This document shows positions 45,062 through 56,375 of a DNA stretch of 64,000 nucleotides, piece after piece. Origin of the DNA: Sternotherus odoratus. Lineage: Eukaryota; Chordata; Testudines; Kinosternidae. The number at the start of each line of letters is the position of its first letter. Position 1 is the stretch's first letter. The notes below the pieces were generated by a model, which had not been told where the DNA came from, made no database searches, and saw only the letters and a list, made by a program, of their open reading frames with translations. A program made the translations under genes and the position numbers. The stretch is taken from assembly GCA_032164245.1 (NCBI GenBank), contig JAVMKO010000010.1, positions 45,158,848 through 45,222,847 of the forward strand, written 5' to 3'.

Positions 45062-45496
45062 GGTGCTGAGGGTCCTTTCAGGCTGATAGATATGGTAGGT
45101 GTTCCATAGAAACGAGGCTCACACGTAGTGGCTAGAAGTGAGTTTATTGAAGGTAGCGACCATCTGGCACTGGGGGCCCCACTGCCCAGGGAAGAAGCCT
45201 GACACACAAGGGCATACGAACACAGAAATACTCATGCCCATTTGTATCTCATGCATAGCTCATGAATAACTAATCACATGTTTTGCAATCCTGCCTCAGT
45301 TTACCTGTTTGGTTTCACACAAGCCGAGTTTCACACAGATGAAGTAAACAGCTCACACAGCTGAGAAGCTCTTCTCAGACACACACACATGAGATAACAG
45401 GAACACAAGGCCATTCCCAGGCTGGTAACCTTAATTATGCATTACCCTGGAGACGATGTAGAAGCGTAATTGCGCCCCCTAATGATTGCCGTCACA
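45062..45496 (-). mobile_element. Solo LTR in the DNASE1L2 3' flank or UTR
   Basis: Similar throughout to 19760-20252 (AAACGAGGCTCACAC, GTGAGTTTATTGAAGG, CCATTTGTATCTCATGCAT, ending GCCGTCACA). It starts 99 nt downstream of the DNASE1L2 stop in the same transcriptional orientation, and its AATAAA (45148-45143) is the first such signal after the stop. Confidence 0.6.
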
Positions 45497-45594
45497 TTAA
45501 TCTTCCGCTTCCTACAGTGGGGCTGGACGGCCAGGCTCCACGGCTGCAGAGGGAGAGGATTCTGAACCAGCGCTGGTGAAGACAGCATGGAGCT

Positions 45595-48500
45595 TCAGCG
45601 ATCCTTCAGCGTCACCTCCACAGGGAAATGGTCGCTGACAGCCAGCGCCTGCATGGGAACAGCAAGTGGGGACACGGTGTAACAGCTCTGCCAGCTTAGA
45701 TCCACCTGGTGACATGTGCAGTGGGTAAGCTTCCCGGGGCCTTTTCCTTGCCCAGCCTCGAGACTGGCAACATCCCTACTGGGTCTCAGAAAGGGTGAAG
45801 ATCTCCCTGAGCCTTACAGAGGTAGAACTGTCCCCAGCTGGAGGTTCCTACGGGAAGGGCCTGACACCCCTGACTTTCAAGCTGTAGGTTTCATGGAAGA
45901 GAGAGGCTCCTTTTGAGAAGTTTTAAATACACTCGTTATTGGTTTCCTTGGTGCCCTGTCTAGCTATGGACTCCTGGCCACTAATGCCACCTACCCAGGA
46001 AGGGACATAAACAATAGTTCCCACCACCTTTGCGACACCTCTCGGATGCTGCTGGGCTAGCCTGGAGCGCACACAGAGAGCAGGGTGGGGAGCTGTGGTG
46101 TATGGAGCTCACCGGGGACCTGTTTGCTTCATCGCTTGTGAGTGCTGCAGGCATCCAAACTCCCAAGGAGAAAGTCTTGAGAGCTCAACTTTCCCTGTCT
46201 GAGTTGCAGACATCCCTGTCCTTGTTTTGAAATGTTTTATAAACGAGGATACTTGGGTCTGGCCTAAGGTCCCGTCTGATCCTTAAGGATGCTCCTGGTA
46301 TGACTGTCCCCCGGAATTTACCAGGCAGGAAGAGCTTTGCCATCTACAGGAATGAGATGTTTGCTCTCTGGGGATCAGTTTCAGCTCACCGTACCTCGGC
46401 TTCCTCCAGTTCGAAAGCGTCTTGGAAATCATAGACAGCAGCAGACTCAATGCTGTCCTTCAGCTTGTAGCCACACACCACAATCCTGGAACATGACAAC
46501 ACAAGGGTTAAACCCCTGCACTTTCCAGAGGGGCTTTCATTTCAGATTCAAACGCAGCAAGGAAAAGCCCCGACTCCAGGGGTCTGGGGTTAGTATCAGC
46601 GGGGCTGAGAGAGCGTTCGGTGCCGGGCTCGTCCTCAGCCCTTCTTTTCCTGGTCACCAAATGCCGTCTGCCATTGTCTGTGCCTGGCCTCCAAGAGTGG
46701 AGAACCAAGAGCCAAGATCTAGGCTGGAGCTCTCCTAGTTCAGCCACAAGAGGGAATGCAGGCACAGGCAGGCAGCAAGGGCTGAGTGCCCTGGGAGTCC
46801 TGATCACCACTGCCCTGTGGATCCGCCAGACAGAGGATCCCTGTCGTCAGCAGCTGCATTCACTCTCACGTCCTCTGTGTGCTGCGCTCATGTTGCCCAC
46901 GCGATTGGCCGGCTGGCTGCAGCCGACCCTTTCCCCAGCACGCATACACGCACCCTCCCACACAGCCGTTCTCCTGACAGGCCAAAGCCACTCTGCCTGT
47001 TCTGAGACTTGTTAACAGCCCACCAGGAAATACAGAGGGAACCCTTGGAAATCTCCCCCCTTGGGAGGTGGGGTCTCTGCCTGTGCTGGGGTCCCTCCCT
47101 GCAGGGCCGGAGGAATGTTAAGGCCCCAGGGCTGCGCCACGCTTGCCCAGAGAGGCCTGTCCATTGTGATGCTCAGAAAGGCAGCGTCTCACCTGTCGTA
47201 GGCACAGTCTGACTTCCCAACGGTGGTGTCTGCACTGTCAGGGATGAGCCACTTGAACACCTCGCTGGTGCGCAGCTGGATGGACCCCCAGTCCTTTTTC
47301 TTGACATAGGAGCAGTCAGCGTGGAAGTCTCCCAGGAAGATGATATTCTGCGGAAGAAACAGCATGACTGGGCTGGGTGTTCGGTGCTGGCTGGCATGAG
47401 AGAGACCGGCCTGCAGGCAATAGCTCCATTACGCAGTCAGTGCCTGGGCACTGTTTGGCAGCGTTCGCACGCTCCGGTGGGGGGAGGAGCGGGAACATGG
47501 CACGCTCCGGGGAGGAGGTGGGAAAGAGGCGGGGCAGGGGCAGATGCGGGGTCAAGGACCCACATGAAAGAAGGGAGGTTGGCACCTATGCCTGCTGCTG
47601 TCGGTGAAATTGTGCCAGCATCACCCTGGAGCTGTCTGGGAGAGACTCCAGACCATGGAACATCCCGGCCAGCTCCTCTGGGAATGAGATCTCAGCTGAT
47701 GGTCTGCACGACTGGTTCCTTCCTAGCCAGCTTGGTGGCCCAGAGGCAGCAGCTGTGGTTCCACAGGAACCGTGTAGTTAATACCAACCCAGCTCTAAGC
47801 CAGAGCGAGAGGGAGCTGGGTTCTCTGGCCTGGACCATGCAGGAGCTTGTCCTGGATGGTCAGAACAGGCCTTTCTGACCATAACAGCTGTGAAGCTAAA
47901 GCCCCTTTGTACATTCACATGGGGCTGGGTGTGCACTGGATACGTGTGCTTACGTCAGTCTCCCACTTGTCGATGACATCTAAGTAGACATCGTAGAGGG
48001 CGTTGATCTCTGCTACAGCGTCACGGGGGCATGTATGCAGGGGCACCAGCACGAACTTCCGCACCTCTGCCAGAGACAAGGCACAGAGTCATCACACACA
48101 GAGAGCAATCACACTTACACACCCAGTCATCAAACACATGCACACAAAGAGCCATCTCCCACACACACCAAGTTCTCATACACACAGTCATCACACCCAA
48201 ACACACACCCAGCCAGCCATCATGTGCACACACACACACACAAACACACAAGGCCATCACGCACTGTAGCAGGGTGGTCACCCTGCTCTAGTGTGGAAGG
48301 TGTTAAAAACAGCTCTGGGAAAGGACTGTCCCGGGAGCCAATCAGGAGTGGACTTGAGGCAGCCAATCAGGGCTGGGCTAGGAGTATATGAAGACCTAAG
48401 GGAGGAGCTGGGTCAGTCTCTCTCTCTAGCCTTAGAGGGAAAAGGACCTAGCTGCCCAGGAGAAAAGGGTACCTGAAGCAGAGCAGGGCTGGGGAAAGGC

Positions 48501-51500
48501 AAGAGGAGCTGAGGAACTCCAGCCTGGCAACTCCCCAGGCTGCAGGCCTTGTTAAAGGCCCAAGGCAGGTACTGGGACTAAAGAGGTGTAGCCTGGGGAT
48601 AGGCGGAGGCAGTTGGTCCAACCCCTTTGCCAGTGATGAGTGGCCATTACAGACTGCAGTCTGCCCCAGAGAATGGGGTCTAGATGATGACTGGCAGTAG
48701 TCACTGAGGCAAGGTGGGTGTAGAGGGGTAGGGGTTCCCCTGGAAGGGGAGACCCAGAGTGTGGAGGTACTACTGGGGCAGAACTCCAGGGTAAAGGGCA
48801 CCAGGGTCCGGGAGGGACACAGAGGTCCGAGGTAGGCAAGACACTGAGCAGCAGAGGGTGCGCCGAGGCTGGAAAAGAGCTAATTCCCAGGACAACCAGC
48901 AGGAGGTGCCGCACCGATGAGTGTTGATCTGCTACACGTACAACGCAGAACTTTCACACACACAGTCATCACACATGCACACTCAGCCAGCCATTGCACA
49001 GACACACAGAGGGCCATCCCGTGCACACTCAGCCATCACACACACTGAGCCATCACACACGTGCACACACTCAGAGCCATCACACACATGCATGTGCACA
49101 CACATACTGCCACCATACATACATGTGTGAACACACGCAGTCCTGTACCATAAGGTTTGTCCGTCAGCTTTAGTAACACCCCCAGCTGCTCTGCCCTGGG
49201 GAGCCCTGAGTTAGTGGGGACAAGACTGCCCCCGTCCAGTGGACGTGTTCAGCTCCCTCCCTTCTCCCTTTGTCTACATGTAAGCAGTGTCAGGATGAGC
49301 TCCACCCTGACATCTGGTGGGGAATTGCAGGAATTGAGGTGCACTGTGTAAAATAACTTCAGCTGGTGTTATTTGCATAGACACACCCACCGTGCCTAGT
49401 CTGAGCTCATAGCAGCCCAAATGTTCACTTTGGCTGCTGTGGGATCCCCAGGTTCTCTATTATTAGGGTAGGAATGATAAAATGTTGCAAACCTAATTAT
49501 GTGAATGAGGCACTGGGACATGTACTTGGCCTTTGGCATGCTGGAAGACTCACCATCATCTAGGTAGCACTCACTGGCCAAGGGGTAGGGGTTCCAAAAC
49601 CTAGTGAATGGAGAGAGGCAATAGATAGGCCTCTATAGTTTTTGGTGAGGGCTTTGTCTAATGGTCCTACAAAAGCCTATTTTACTCTCTTTTTTCTCTA
49701 CTATGGAATGTCAGAGCTAATGTTTGATCCCATTAGGCCTTGAGGTTTGGTCTGCTAAACTGAGCTCACTTTGGGTCATGGAGGGTATCTGCACTATGGA
49801 CCCTCTACTATAAGCTGAGATCACTGAGCTCTGTAGGGGGGGGCTGAAATTGTATTGCTGAGCAGTGGATGGAGTAGAGCCATTTGGGTCACCACTAGCG
49901 GAAGAAGAGCAGCAGCGGATGGAGTGGAGCTGTTTGGGTCACCACTAGCGGAGTAGCTGGTGATGAGCAGCAGCAGCAGCAGCGGATGGAGCGGAGCTGT
50001 CTGGGTCACCACTAGCAGAGTAGCTGGTGATGAACAGCCGCAGCAGACAGAGCGGGAGCAGTTCCGGTGACTGCTAGCGGAGTGGCTGGCGATGTGCAGC
50101 AGCAGCAGCAGCCGCGGATAGAGTGGAGCCGTTTGGGTCACCGCTAGCGGAGTGGCTGGCAGCGTGCAGCGGCTGACAGAGCAGAGCGGCTGGAGAAAGC
50201 AGAGCAGTTCCTGGGCACCTGATGGAACGGCTCATGGTGAGGACTGCAGCACAATCCCATGGAGAGGTGGGGCAGTCGGCCTCTAACCACGTAAGGTGCC
50301 CCTTAACCTGCCCCCCCCCTTCCCTCCTGGTGGGGAGGTAAGACCCTGCCAATAAACTTTTGAACTCTGCCGGGGTTGTTGGACTTTTGGGACCTTGGGT
50401 GACTTTGGGGCTTCTGGGACTCAAGAACCCAAGGGAAAGGACACAGCCCATTTGCTTGTGTGTGTGTGTGTGTGTGGGGGGGGGATTCTGGTTCATGGTT
50501 TGGTTTGTGACTTTTGTTTGTGGTGTTTACCCAATAATATGCCACAGTGTTTCTCTCTGTTATTAAAAGGGTTTTGGTACACTCAGACTCTGTGCTTCTG
50601 AGAGGGGAAGTATTGCCTCTTAGAGGTGCCCAGAAGGGTGATATATGATTGTCCCAGGTCACTGGGTGGGGGCTCGAGCCGTTTTTTTATTGTGTCATTA
50701 GAATGGAACCCCTGGATACTGAACCCAGCCCTTGTTGCTGCCAACTCTGATGGGCAGAAGGGTTACATACATGAGGGGTGGACAAACTTTTTGGCCCAAA
50801 GGCCACGTCTAGGCGGGGAAATTGAATGCAGGGCCATAAATATAGGGCTGAGGCAGGGGGTTGGGATGCAGGAGGGAATGTGGAGTGTGGAAGGGGTTTG
50901 GTGTGCAGGAAGGGGGTCAGGGCAAGGAGCTGGGGCAGAGGAGGGGTGAAGGGTAAACACTTCCCAGACCTAGTGGAGTCTCCCGGCCCTGCAGCAGTGG
51001 GGCCTGAGCACAGAGCAGGAGCGCTGGGTCCCTCCCTGCTGGAGGCAGTGACAATGCATCTGTCCCAGGGCCATGAATCTGTCACATCCTCAGCGCAGCA
51101 CATGAGTCAGCGTGTGGCTCCTGCATTGCTCAGAGCTACCCCTGCCCAGACAGTCACCCTACTCGAGGGCACGGCTTGCCAGCCTGCTCCAGCTCAGAGG
51201 GGCTCACAGCTGCTCTGAGTCTCTGCCTGGTGCCTTGCGCTCCGAGCCTCCAGGATGGTGCAAAGCGGGGGCAGGGCCCTGCGTGGGGCTGGGCGGGGCT
51301 GGGGTCACTCCCGCCAGTGGGCTCTGCTTACTTGAGTGGGGGGACGAGAACTTCACGATGAACGGCTCCCGGCTGAAGGTATCGTTTGGGTCTGGGTACT
51401 GGTACGTGTCCACTACAGACACTGTCTGCGTCCTGGGGGAACAGCAGAGAGGGGAGAGAATCAGGAAGACAACAGGAAGGGGGGGTCTGGCTGTTCATGC

Positions 51501-54500
51501 CAGAGGGTTTGGCTTGGTTAGGGTGACCAGACACCCTAGTGAAATGTGAAAAATGGGGGATGGGCTGGAGGGTAATGGGAGCCTATCTAAGAAAAAGACC
51601 CCAAAATCGGGATATCTGGTCACCCTAGGCTTGGTAGGGGCTGGCCACCCTTCAGTCCTAACCCACAGCTCTCTACTGTCCCATCTACAGCTCTGCCAGT
51701 GCCCCTCAATCCTGACCCACAGCCCCCTGCTATCCCAGCCCTGGGCTCCCCACCCCCAGTGGTGCTACAGCTCCTCCGTGCTGAGATCTTCCTTGTCAAC
51801 ACAGGAGACATTGGTCCTGAGGCAATGGGCCAGATCCTCAGCTGGTGTCGGTTGATGTAGCTCCACGGCACTCAATGGTGCTGCCCCCGTCAACACCAGC
51901 TGGGGCTCTGGCCCACTGTTCATTAGTTGTTCTCTGTTATGTGACTCGGGGTTTTACCACATCAGGACTGTGCGGATACAGCCCAATACCGATGTCCTCT
52001 AGAGCAGTGATTCTCAACCTGTGATCTGCGGCCCCCTGGGGGTCCACGGACTACGTCTAAGGGGTCCACAAGAGATTTAGCCTGAGACCCCGGTGAATGG
52101 CCAAACTCCTGCGGATGCCCAAGGAGCGACAGAGCTGCTGAGAGCTGCATAGGCTGAGGAGCCCAAATACCTTGGAGATGCCAGGACCATTGCCCCATGA
52201 CAGCGTAGGAAGGAGCTCAGGGGGAATTAGTCAATGTGCTGGGTGGTGTCAGGGTGTTTCAGTTGGATGCCTTGTGGCAAACATACGTGGGACTGAACTG
52301 GGTCCCGGTGGACCAAGAATGGACCAGGTCCTCCTACCTGGCTCTCACCCACCCTGGTTGGTGGCCCACTCCCCTGACTGGCCTTTAGGCCCGGCAGGCC
52401 TGAAGGAGAGGACAGTTATCCTGACTCCAGCCAGTGGGCCACGCAGCTCTGAGGAAGAGCACTCCTAGTGATTGCTGCCCCTAGGCTTCGCCATTCCAAG
52501 ACAAGGGGTGACCGCCAGACTCAGCTACAGGGAAATAATAACCCTCCCCCTGCCCCAAGAGGGGATGGGAGGTGATTGTCACATGACACCCCCCAAATAA
52601 CTATCACCCAGGCAGGACATGCTGCCCAAGGGCCGTGTTTAGAAACGTGGAAATACACAGCTACTGGGAGGCAAAGGGGCTTAGTTCTGACTCCCAGATC
52701 CCAGCCCTCCCTCCCCCCAGACATGGAGATCACCTGGTGACCCAAAACTATGGGCCTCCTTCTTGTTTAAACTAAGACCCCTCTACACCATGCTGGAGGC
52801 TTAAAGGGGCCTGAGAAGAGGTGTGAAGGGGCCCCTCTGTGTGGGGCCAGGAGCACCACAGACGCTGTGGGTCAGGTTCCCTAGGAATTGCTCCTGATGC
52901 ACAGAGGGGGAGGCAAGACAGGCCTTTTTTTTTACTCTGGCAGCTATGGATCCAGCCTCTCCCATGAGCCCTGGTACCTGTAGATGAAGAGGTACATCTC
53001 CTTGTAGTTCTCCCGGCCCAGGGGCTCGCTGATCTCGTAGTGGTACTCGTATTCTGACACACTGGGGGGGGGGGGGAGAGAGGGGAGGCGGGGGGGGAGA
53101 CACAAAGGAGAATAGTGTGATGACCTCACAGGCTGGCCTTGGGTCTGAGCCTCCCACTCTCACCATGTCAGTGGGGTGCCCCTGATGTACCCAGCAAGAG
53201 TGCCAAGGAAGCCAGGCCCTGGGTACAGACCTGCCAGAGAAACACTTCCATTCCCTGCTTTCCTCTCCCTCCGCCCCCCTTTGCCCTGCTCTTTGTGTGG
53301 GGTGGAGGAGGGTCCTGGCACTAGGCACTCCAATCTTCTCCCTACAGGCACCAGCTATGTAGCCAGCCCACAATGCTCCTTCTCCCTGTGCTCGCGCCTT
53401 TCCCCTGCTGATCTCCAGCCTGCACTCTCGTGTGGGCCCCCTGCGCACCCATCAACCGCGGGAGCTGAAGGAGATTCGCTGTCGGGCCTAGGACACATGG
53501 TAACATGCCATCTTCTGCTGAGCAGGGCACGAGTCCCTTCCTGACACTGACACAGCCCTAGGCATAGATACGTGGCCCCATCCAGCTGAGGATCTTGTGC
53601 TGACAAGGCTGGATTCCGCTTCCTAGGCCGGGGAGCATGGAGCCAGCCCCTTTGCCTGGTGGCTGCTCTGGAGCCTCCTTTATCACTGTGCCATTGTCTA
53701 ATTAAAATATGACCATGCAAATCATTGTTGCTACCACTGTTATATAATTGCAACAAATCTTATACAAAGTGTGATGGACGGCCAGAAAGGGTTAAGCATC
53801 CATCAGGGTAAATGACACAGAGTCAACCATTAGAGACCCGTGAATGGTAATTACAGCCTCTCCGTACTAGACAGGCTAGAACCTTGACATGCAAACCTGT
53901 ATTGTTAGCGAATTGGAGGTGATGGCAATGGAATGCGTATACTTATATCTTGTAAATGTTAGCCATGTTGGCTATTGATTCAGAGACCACAAGGGAATAT
54001 TAACATTTAAATGACCTGGAAACATAGGATATCACTGTGTTCCGTCTCTCTTTCAAACGTATAGCAAATCACCTGAGAATGATGGAAACCGGGCAATTGT
54101 TTTAAGTTAATCTGTAGATAATTACCAGTGATGTTTAGGTAATGGATCCACTTCAAAGTCCACCTGCATGCCTATTGTTCACCTAAGGACTTCAGCTATC
54201 ACAAGAAGTCCTGAAACTGTATAAAGATGTCTTGGGTCCCAATCCTTTTTATCTCCCCTGTGTTTGATGCTTCATGCAGGGGAAGCTTAAGTCGTAAGGT
54301 TGAGATCCCAGTCCTAAGCTGGAACACCCTGAATATAAACATTGAACTATAACCTATGAACTAATTCTGCAAGCACTCTTTGCAACTACAAAGCTCACCA
54401 TCTCTACTATGAATTGAATCCCAAGAACTGTACTCACGTCTGTATGTATATCGATCTTTTAAGCAATACGCTCTCTTTTCTTTTTTTAAATACATTTTAG

Positions 54501-56041
54501 TTTAGTTAATCAGAATTGGCTGTAGCGTGTATTTGATAAGATCTGAAATATTCATTAACCTGGGAGGTAATGTGTCCGATCCTTTGGGATTGGTAGCACC
54601 TTCTTATATGATGAATGAGATTTTCAGTAATCCGTATCATATCTGTCTTGAGTTTCTGGGTGGAGGCCTGAGGCTGGGTTCCTTTCTGGGAACTGTGGTA
54701 TTGACTTCTGGGTCAGAAAGGTATTATAGAAGCAGTTTTGTGCTGGTTTGGTAATTCTAAGTATTGGAAAATCCACCAGCTTTGGGGGTGTCTGCCCCAT
54801 TCTTTGCAGTTCACCCTACTTGAGTGACCTCAGTTGCCTCCCCTGGGATTCCGGTCACAATCACTAATAGGGGCTGAGACGTATCCCTGCCACCCACTCC
54901 AGAGGTTACCTGTTGAGCTGATCCAGGAGCTGGGTCACGGCACTGTGGTCGGCATCCCGCACTTCCTGCACCAGGGCAATGTCGTACCGCATCAGGATCT
55001 GCGGGCAGCACGGGGCAGCTGTCAGCGCACAGCCGGGAGCAAACAGCCGGGAGGGTTGGCAGGGCAGTTTTATTCCCTGCCCTCAAGTGGACCGGAGCGG
55101 GCTGGGTGCAGGGCACTGGGCTCTGTGGGCAGTGGATACCGGCATGGTACAAAACACAGCCCCAGAGAGGGACGAAGGTGGCTCCAACGCCATTCAAATT
55201 GTACGTGTGCAATGGGCCAGCCTCATGGACAGGGCTGGAGCCCCACTGGGGGATGGATGGAGCCCCCCTGACTCTGCAACCTGGGGAATCAGCTTCCCCC
55301 ATTACATAGCATCATTCACACGACACAGGGACTGTATGGGCTGCCCACCCCAACAACAAGCCTGACTAATGAGTCTTCCTCTGCAGCTGGGAGCCAGTGA
55401 GGGCCCTTCCCCCTCCCTCCCCTGCCACCTGGAGACCATGCCCTGGGTGAGGGGGGGCATAGGGTTACCAGGCAACAAGTGTGAAAAAAGGGGTCAGGAG
55501 CGGGGGTAATAGACACCTATATAAGAAAGCTGCAAGTATCAGGGCTGTTCCTAGAAAAGGTGGACATCTGGTCATCCTAGGGCGGTGGGATCTGAGTCCC
55601 GAGGCAGCAGGGGGTGGGGGTGAGTGTGATCAGCCTGGATCCACCCCCATTCCCCAGCAGAGAGATCATTAGCTCCGTGACCCCCTGAATGAACCCCCAA
55701 TCCTCTGGACAGCGGGTACCGGTCCCCTTTCTGCCCCCTGGGACTCGCCGGCCGTCATCCCCAAGACAGGGCCCCTTTCCAGCTTTGCGAACACAAACCA
55801 TCCCTGGCTGCTGCTGAGCTCCCAAGCTGGCCCGAGAGCCAGCACCACCAGTGCCTCGGCCCCTGCCAAGCTGCCAAGGAGCCCGGTGGCCTGTCGCACT
55901 CACATTCACGATGATGTCTGCGGTGGTCTCGTCAGACAGCTTGCTGTCTCCAAAGCTCTTGATGTTGAAAGCGCAGATTCTCAGGGCGGTGGCTGTGCAC
56001 AGCAGGTAGGCCAGGCACAGCAAGGCCAGCGCCGGCCTCAT
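45595..56041 (-). CDS. DNASE1L2: Deoxyribonuclease-1-like 2 (secreted DNase), eight coding exons
   Basis: Minus-strand coding exons: 56041-55904, 54998-54910, 53061-52978, 51432-51332, 48066-47954, 47347-47193, 46485-46395, 45648-45595 (stop TGA). They add to 825 nt, 274 residues plus stop; junction phases equal those of DNASE1. Residues 1-19 form the signal peptide. Family active-site positions seen: Asn26, Glu58 (QEVRD), Glu97 (YKEMY), His148 (VPLHT), Asp182, Asp226 (CAYDR), His264 (SDHFPVE). The position after GDF, normally Asn, is His184 (GDFHADC), which may alter activity. It lacks the five-residue Cys-containing loop (text is YPDPNDTF), as in DNASE1L2 of mammals, where the enzyme degrades DNA in cornifying keratinocytes. 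Position tail to tail with ECI1 supports orthology. Intron 4 is enlarged by repeats. Confidence 0.9.
48074..48264. repeat. CA-rich minisatellite, left part, next to DNASE1L2 exon 5
   Basis: Imperfect units combine CACACA runs with AGTCATCACACAC, GCCATC and similar words, period roughly 20-25 bp. It begins only about 8 bp from the exon 5 acceptor. The repeat resumes at 48937 on the other side of an inserted LTR. Confidence 0.8.
48265..48936 (+). mobile_element. Solo LTR splitting the CA minisatellite (DNASE1L2 intron 4)
   Basis: Starts TGTAGCAGGGTGG and ends TGATCTGCTACA (672 bp). Flanks CGCAC and CGTAC match at four of five bases. A TATA-like GTATATGAAG at 48382 and two CCAATCAG words upstream of it give plus orientation. 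Confidence 0.7.
48937..49140. repeat. CA-rich minisatellite, right part
   Basis: Same unit type as 48074-48264, including CAGCCATCACACAC and TGAGCCATCACACACG phrases. Confidence 0.8.
49330..50766 (+). mobile_element. LTR-type sequence with internal tandem repeat (DNASE1L2 intron 4)
   Basis: Ends at TGGGCAGAAGGGTTACA, a phrase also seen inverted at the right edge of the window (63905) and reminiscent of turtle Gypsy LTRs. It includes AATAAAC near 50351, a TG run at 50459-50475 and a tandem repeat at 49866-50170. The left boundary is uncertain. Confidence 0.5.
49866..50170. repeat. Minisatellite with CAG-rich unit
   Basis: About five imperfect copies of a unit near 60-70 bp, each containing TTTGGGTCACCACTAGCGGA-like text followed by GGTGATGAGCAGCAGCAG. 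It lies in the LTR. Confidence 0.8.
50773..51010. mobile_element. hAT-like element fragment
   Basis: Opens GAGGGGTGGACAAACTTTTT, related to the ends of 1342-2074 and 7527-8140. The right end is not resolved. Confidence 0.5.
51519..51627. mobile_element. 109-bp hAT-like MITE with perfect 8-bp duplication
   Basis: Ends TAGGGTGACCAGA and TCTGGTCACCCTA are perfect inverted repeats. GGCTTGGT is duplicated exactly at 51511-51518 and 51628-51635. It lies in DNASE1L2 intron 3. Confidence 0.9.
52005..52090. mobile_element. hAT-like end fragment
   Basis: CAGTGATTCTCAACCTGTGA followed by GGGGTCCACGG resembles the terminal sequence of a common amniote hAT family. Right end not found. Confidence 0.4.
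53768..54858 (+). mobile_element. Solo LTR in DNASE1L2 intron 2
   Basis: From TGTGATGGACGG to CCGGTCACA. It shares with 32129-33256 the region around GGCTGTAGCGTG...TAAGATCTGA and later GGTTTGGTAATTCTAAG-like text. No clear target duplication. No internal coding sequence. Confidence 0.6.
55460..55579. mobile_element. hAT-like MITE in DNASE1L2 intron 1
   Basis: Starts TAGGGTTACCAGGCAACAAG and ends ATCTGGTCATCCTA. Third copy of the family at 2668 and 51519. The target duplication is degraded. Confidence 0.7.
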
Positions 56042-56254
56042 GGCCCCCGTCCTGCAGGCAGGAAGGGACACAGCGTCTGTAGGGATCAGTGGAGACCTTA
56101 GTGTATTGGCAAGGAGCAGAAAGCTGCCTCAAGGTGCTGGCTGGGCTGTAAAGATGGGGGAGGGACCTTGTGAGGCGCATAGCCCACTGGCAGAGGGTGC
56201 ACGTACCAACCCTCACTAAACTAAACTGCACCTGTCACAACCCTCCAATCAGTC

Positions 56255-56375
56255 AGTGTCATTATCCCTAATTTGCACATAAGGAAATTAAGGGGAAGGG
56301 ACTTGCCCAACTCACCCAGGGAATCAGCAACAGAGCTGGGAAGAGAACCCAGGAGTTCTGGCTCCCAGTCACCAA
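56255..56375 (-). repeat. MIR-like SINE upstream of DNASE1L2
   Basis: Contains ATTATCCCTAATTTGCACAT, GGAAATTAAGGGGAAGGGAC and TTGCCCAACTCACCCAGGGA, the classic MIR 3' core wording. Confidence 0.65.

Noticed and set aside
47954..48066. Asp to Asn change in the EINALYDVY segment of DNASE1L2 as inactivating
   Set aside because: Other DNase I proteins, such as the bovine one, carry Asn at this position; it is not an active-site residue.
48074..49140. CRISPR-like or other spaced repeat array
   Set aside because: Units are CA-rich, irregular in spacing and variable in sequence, typical of a vertebrate minisatellite.
6996..56041. The two DNase genes as an assembly duplicate of one gene
   Set aside because: They differ in signal peptide, in an exon 4 indel, in exon 7 length and in many residues, so they are diverged paralogues and not haplotype copies.
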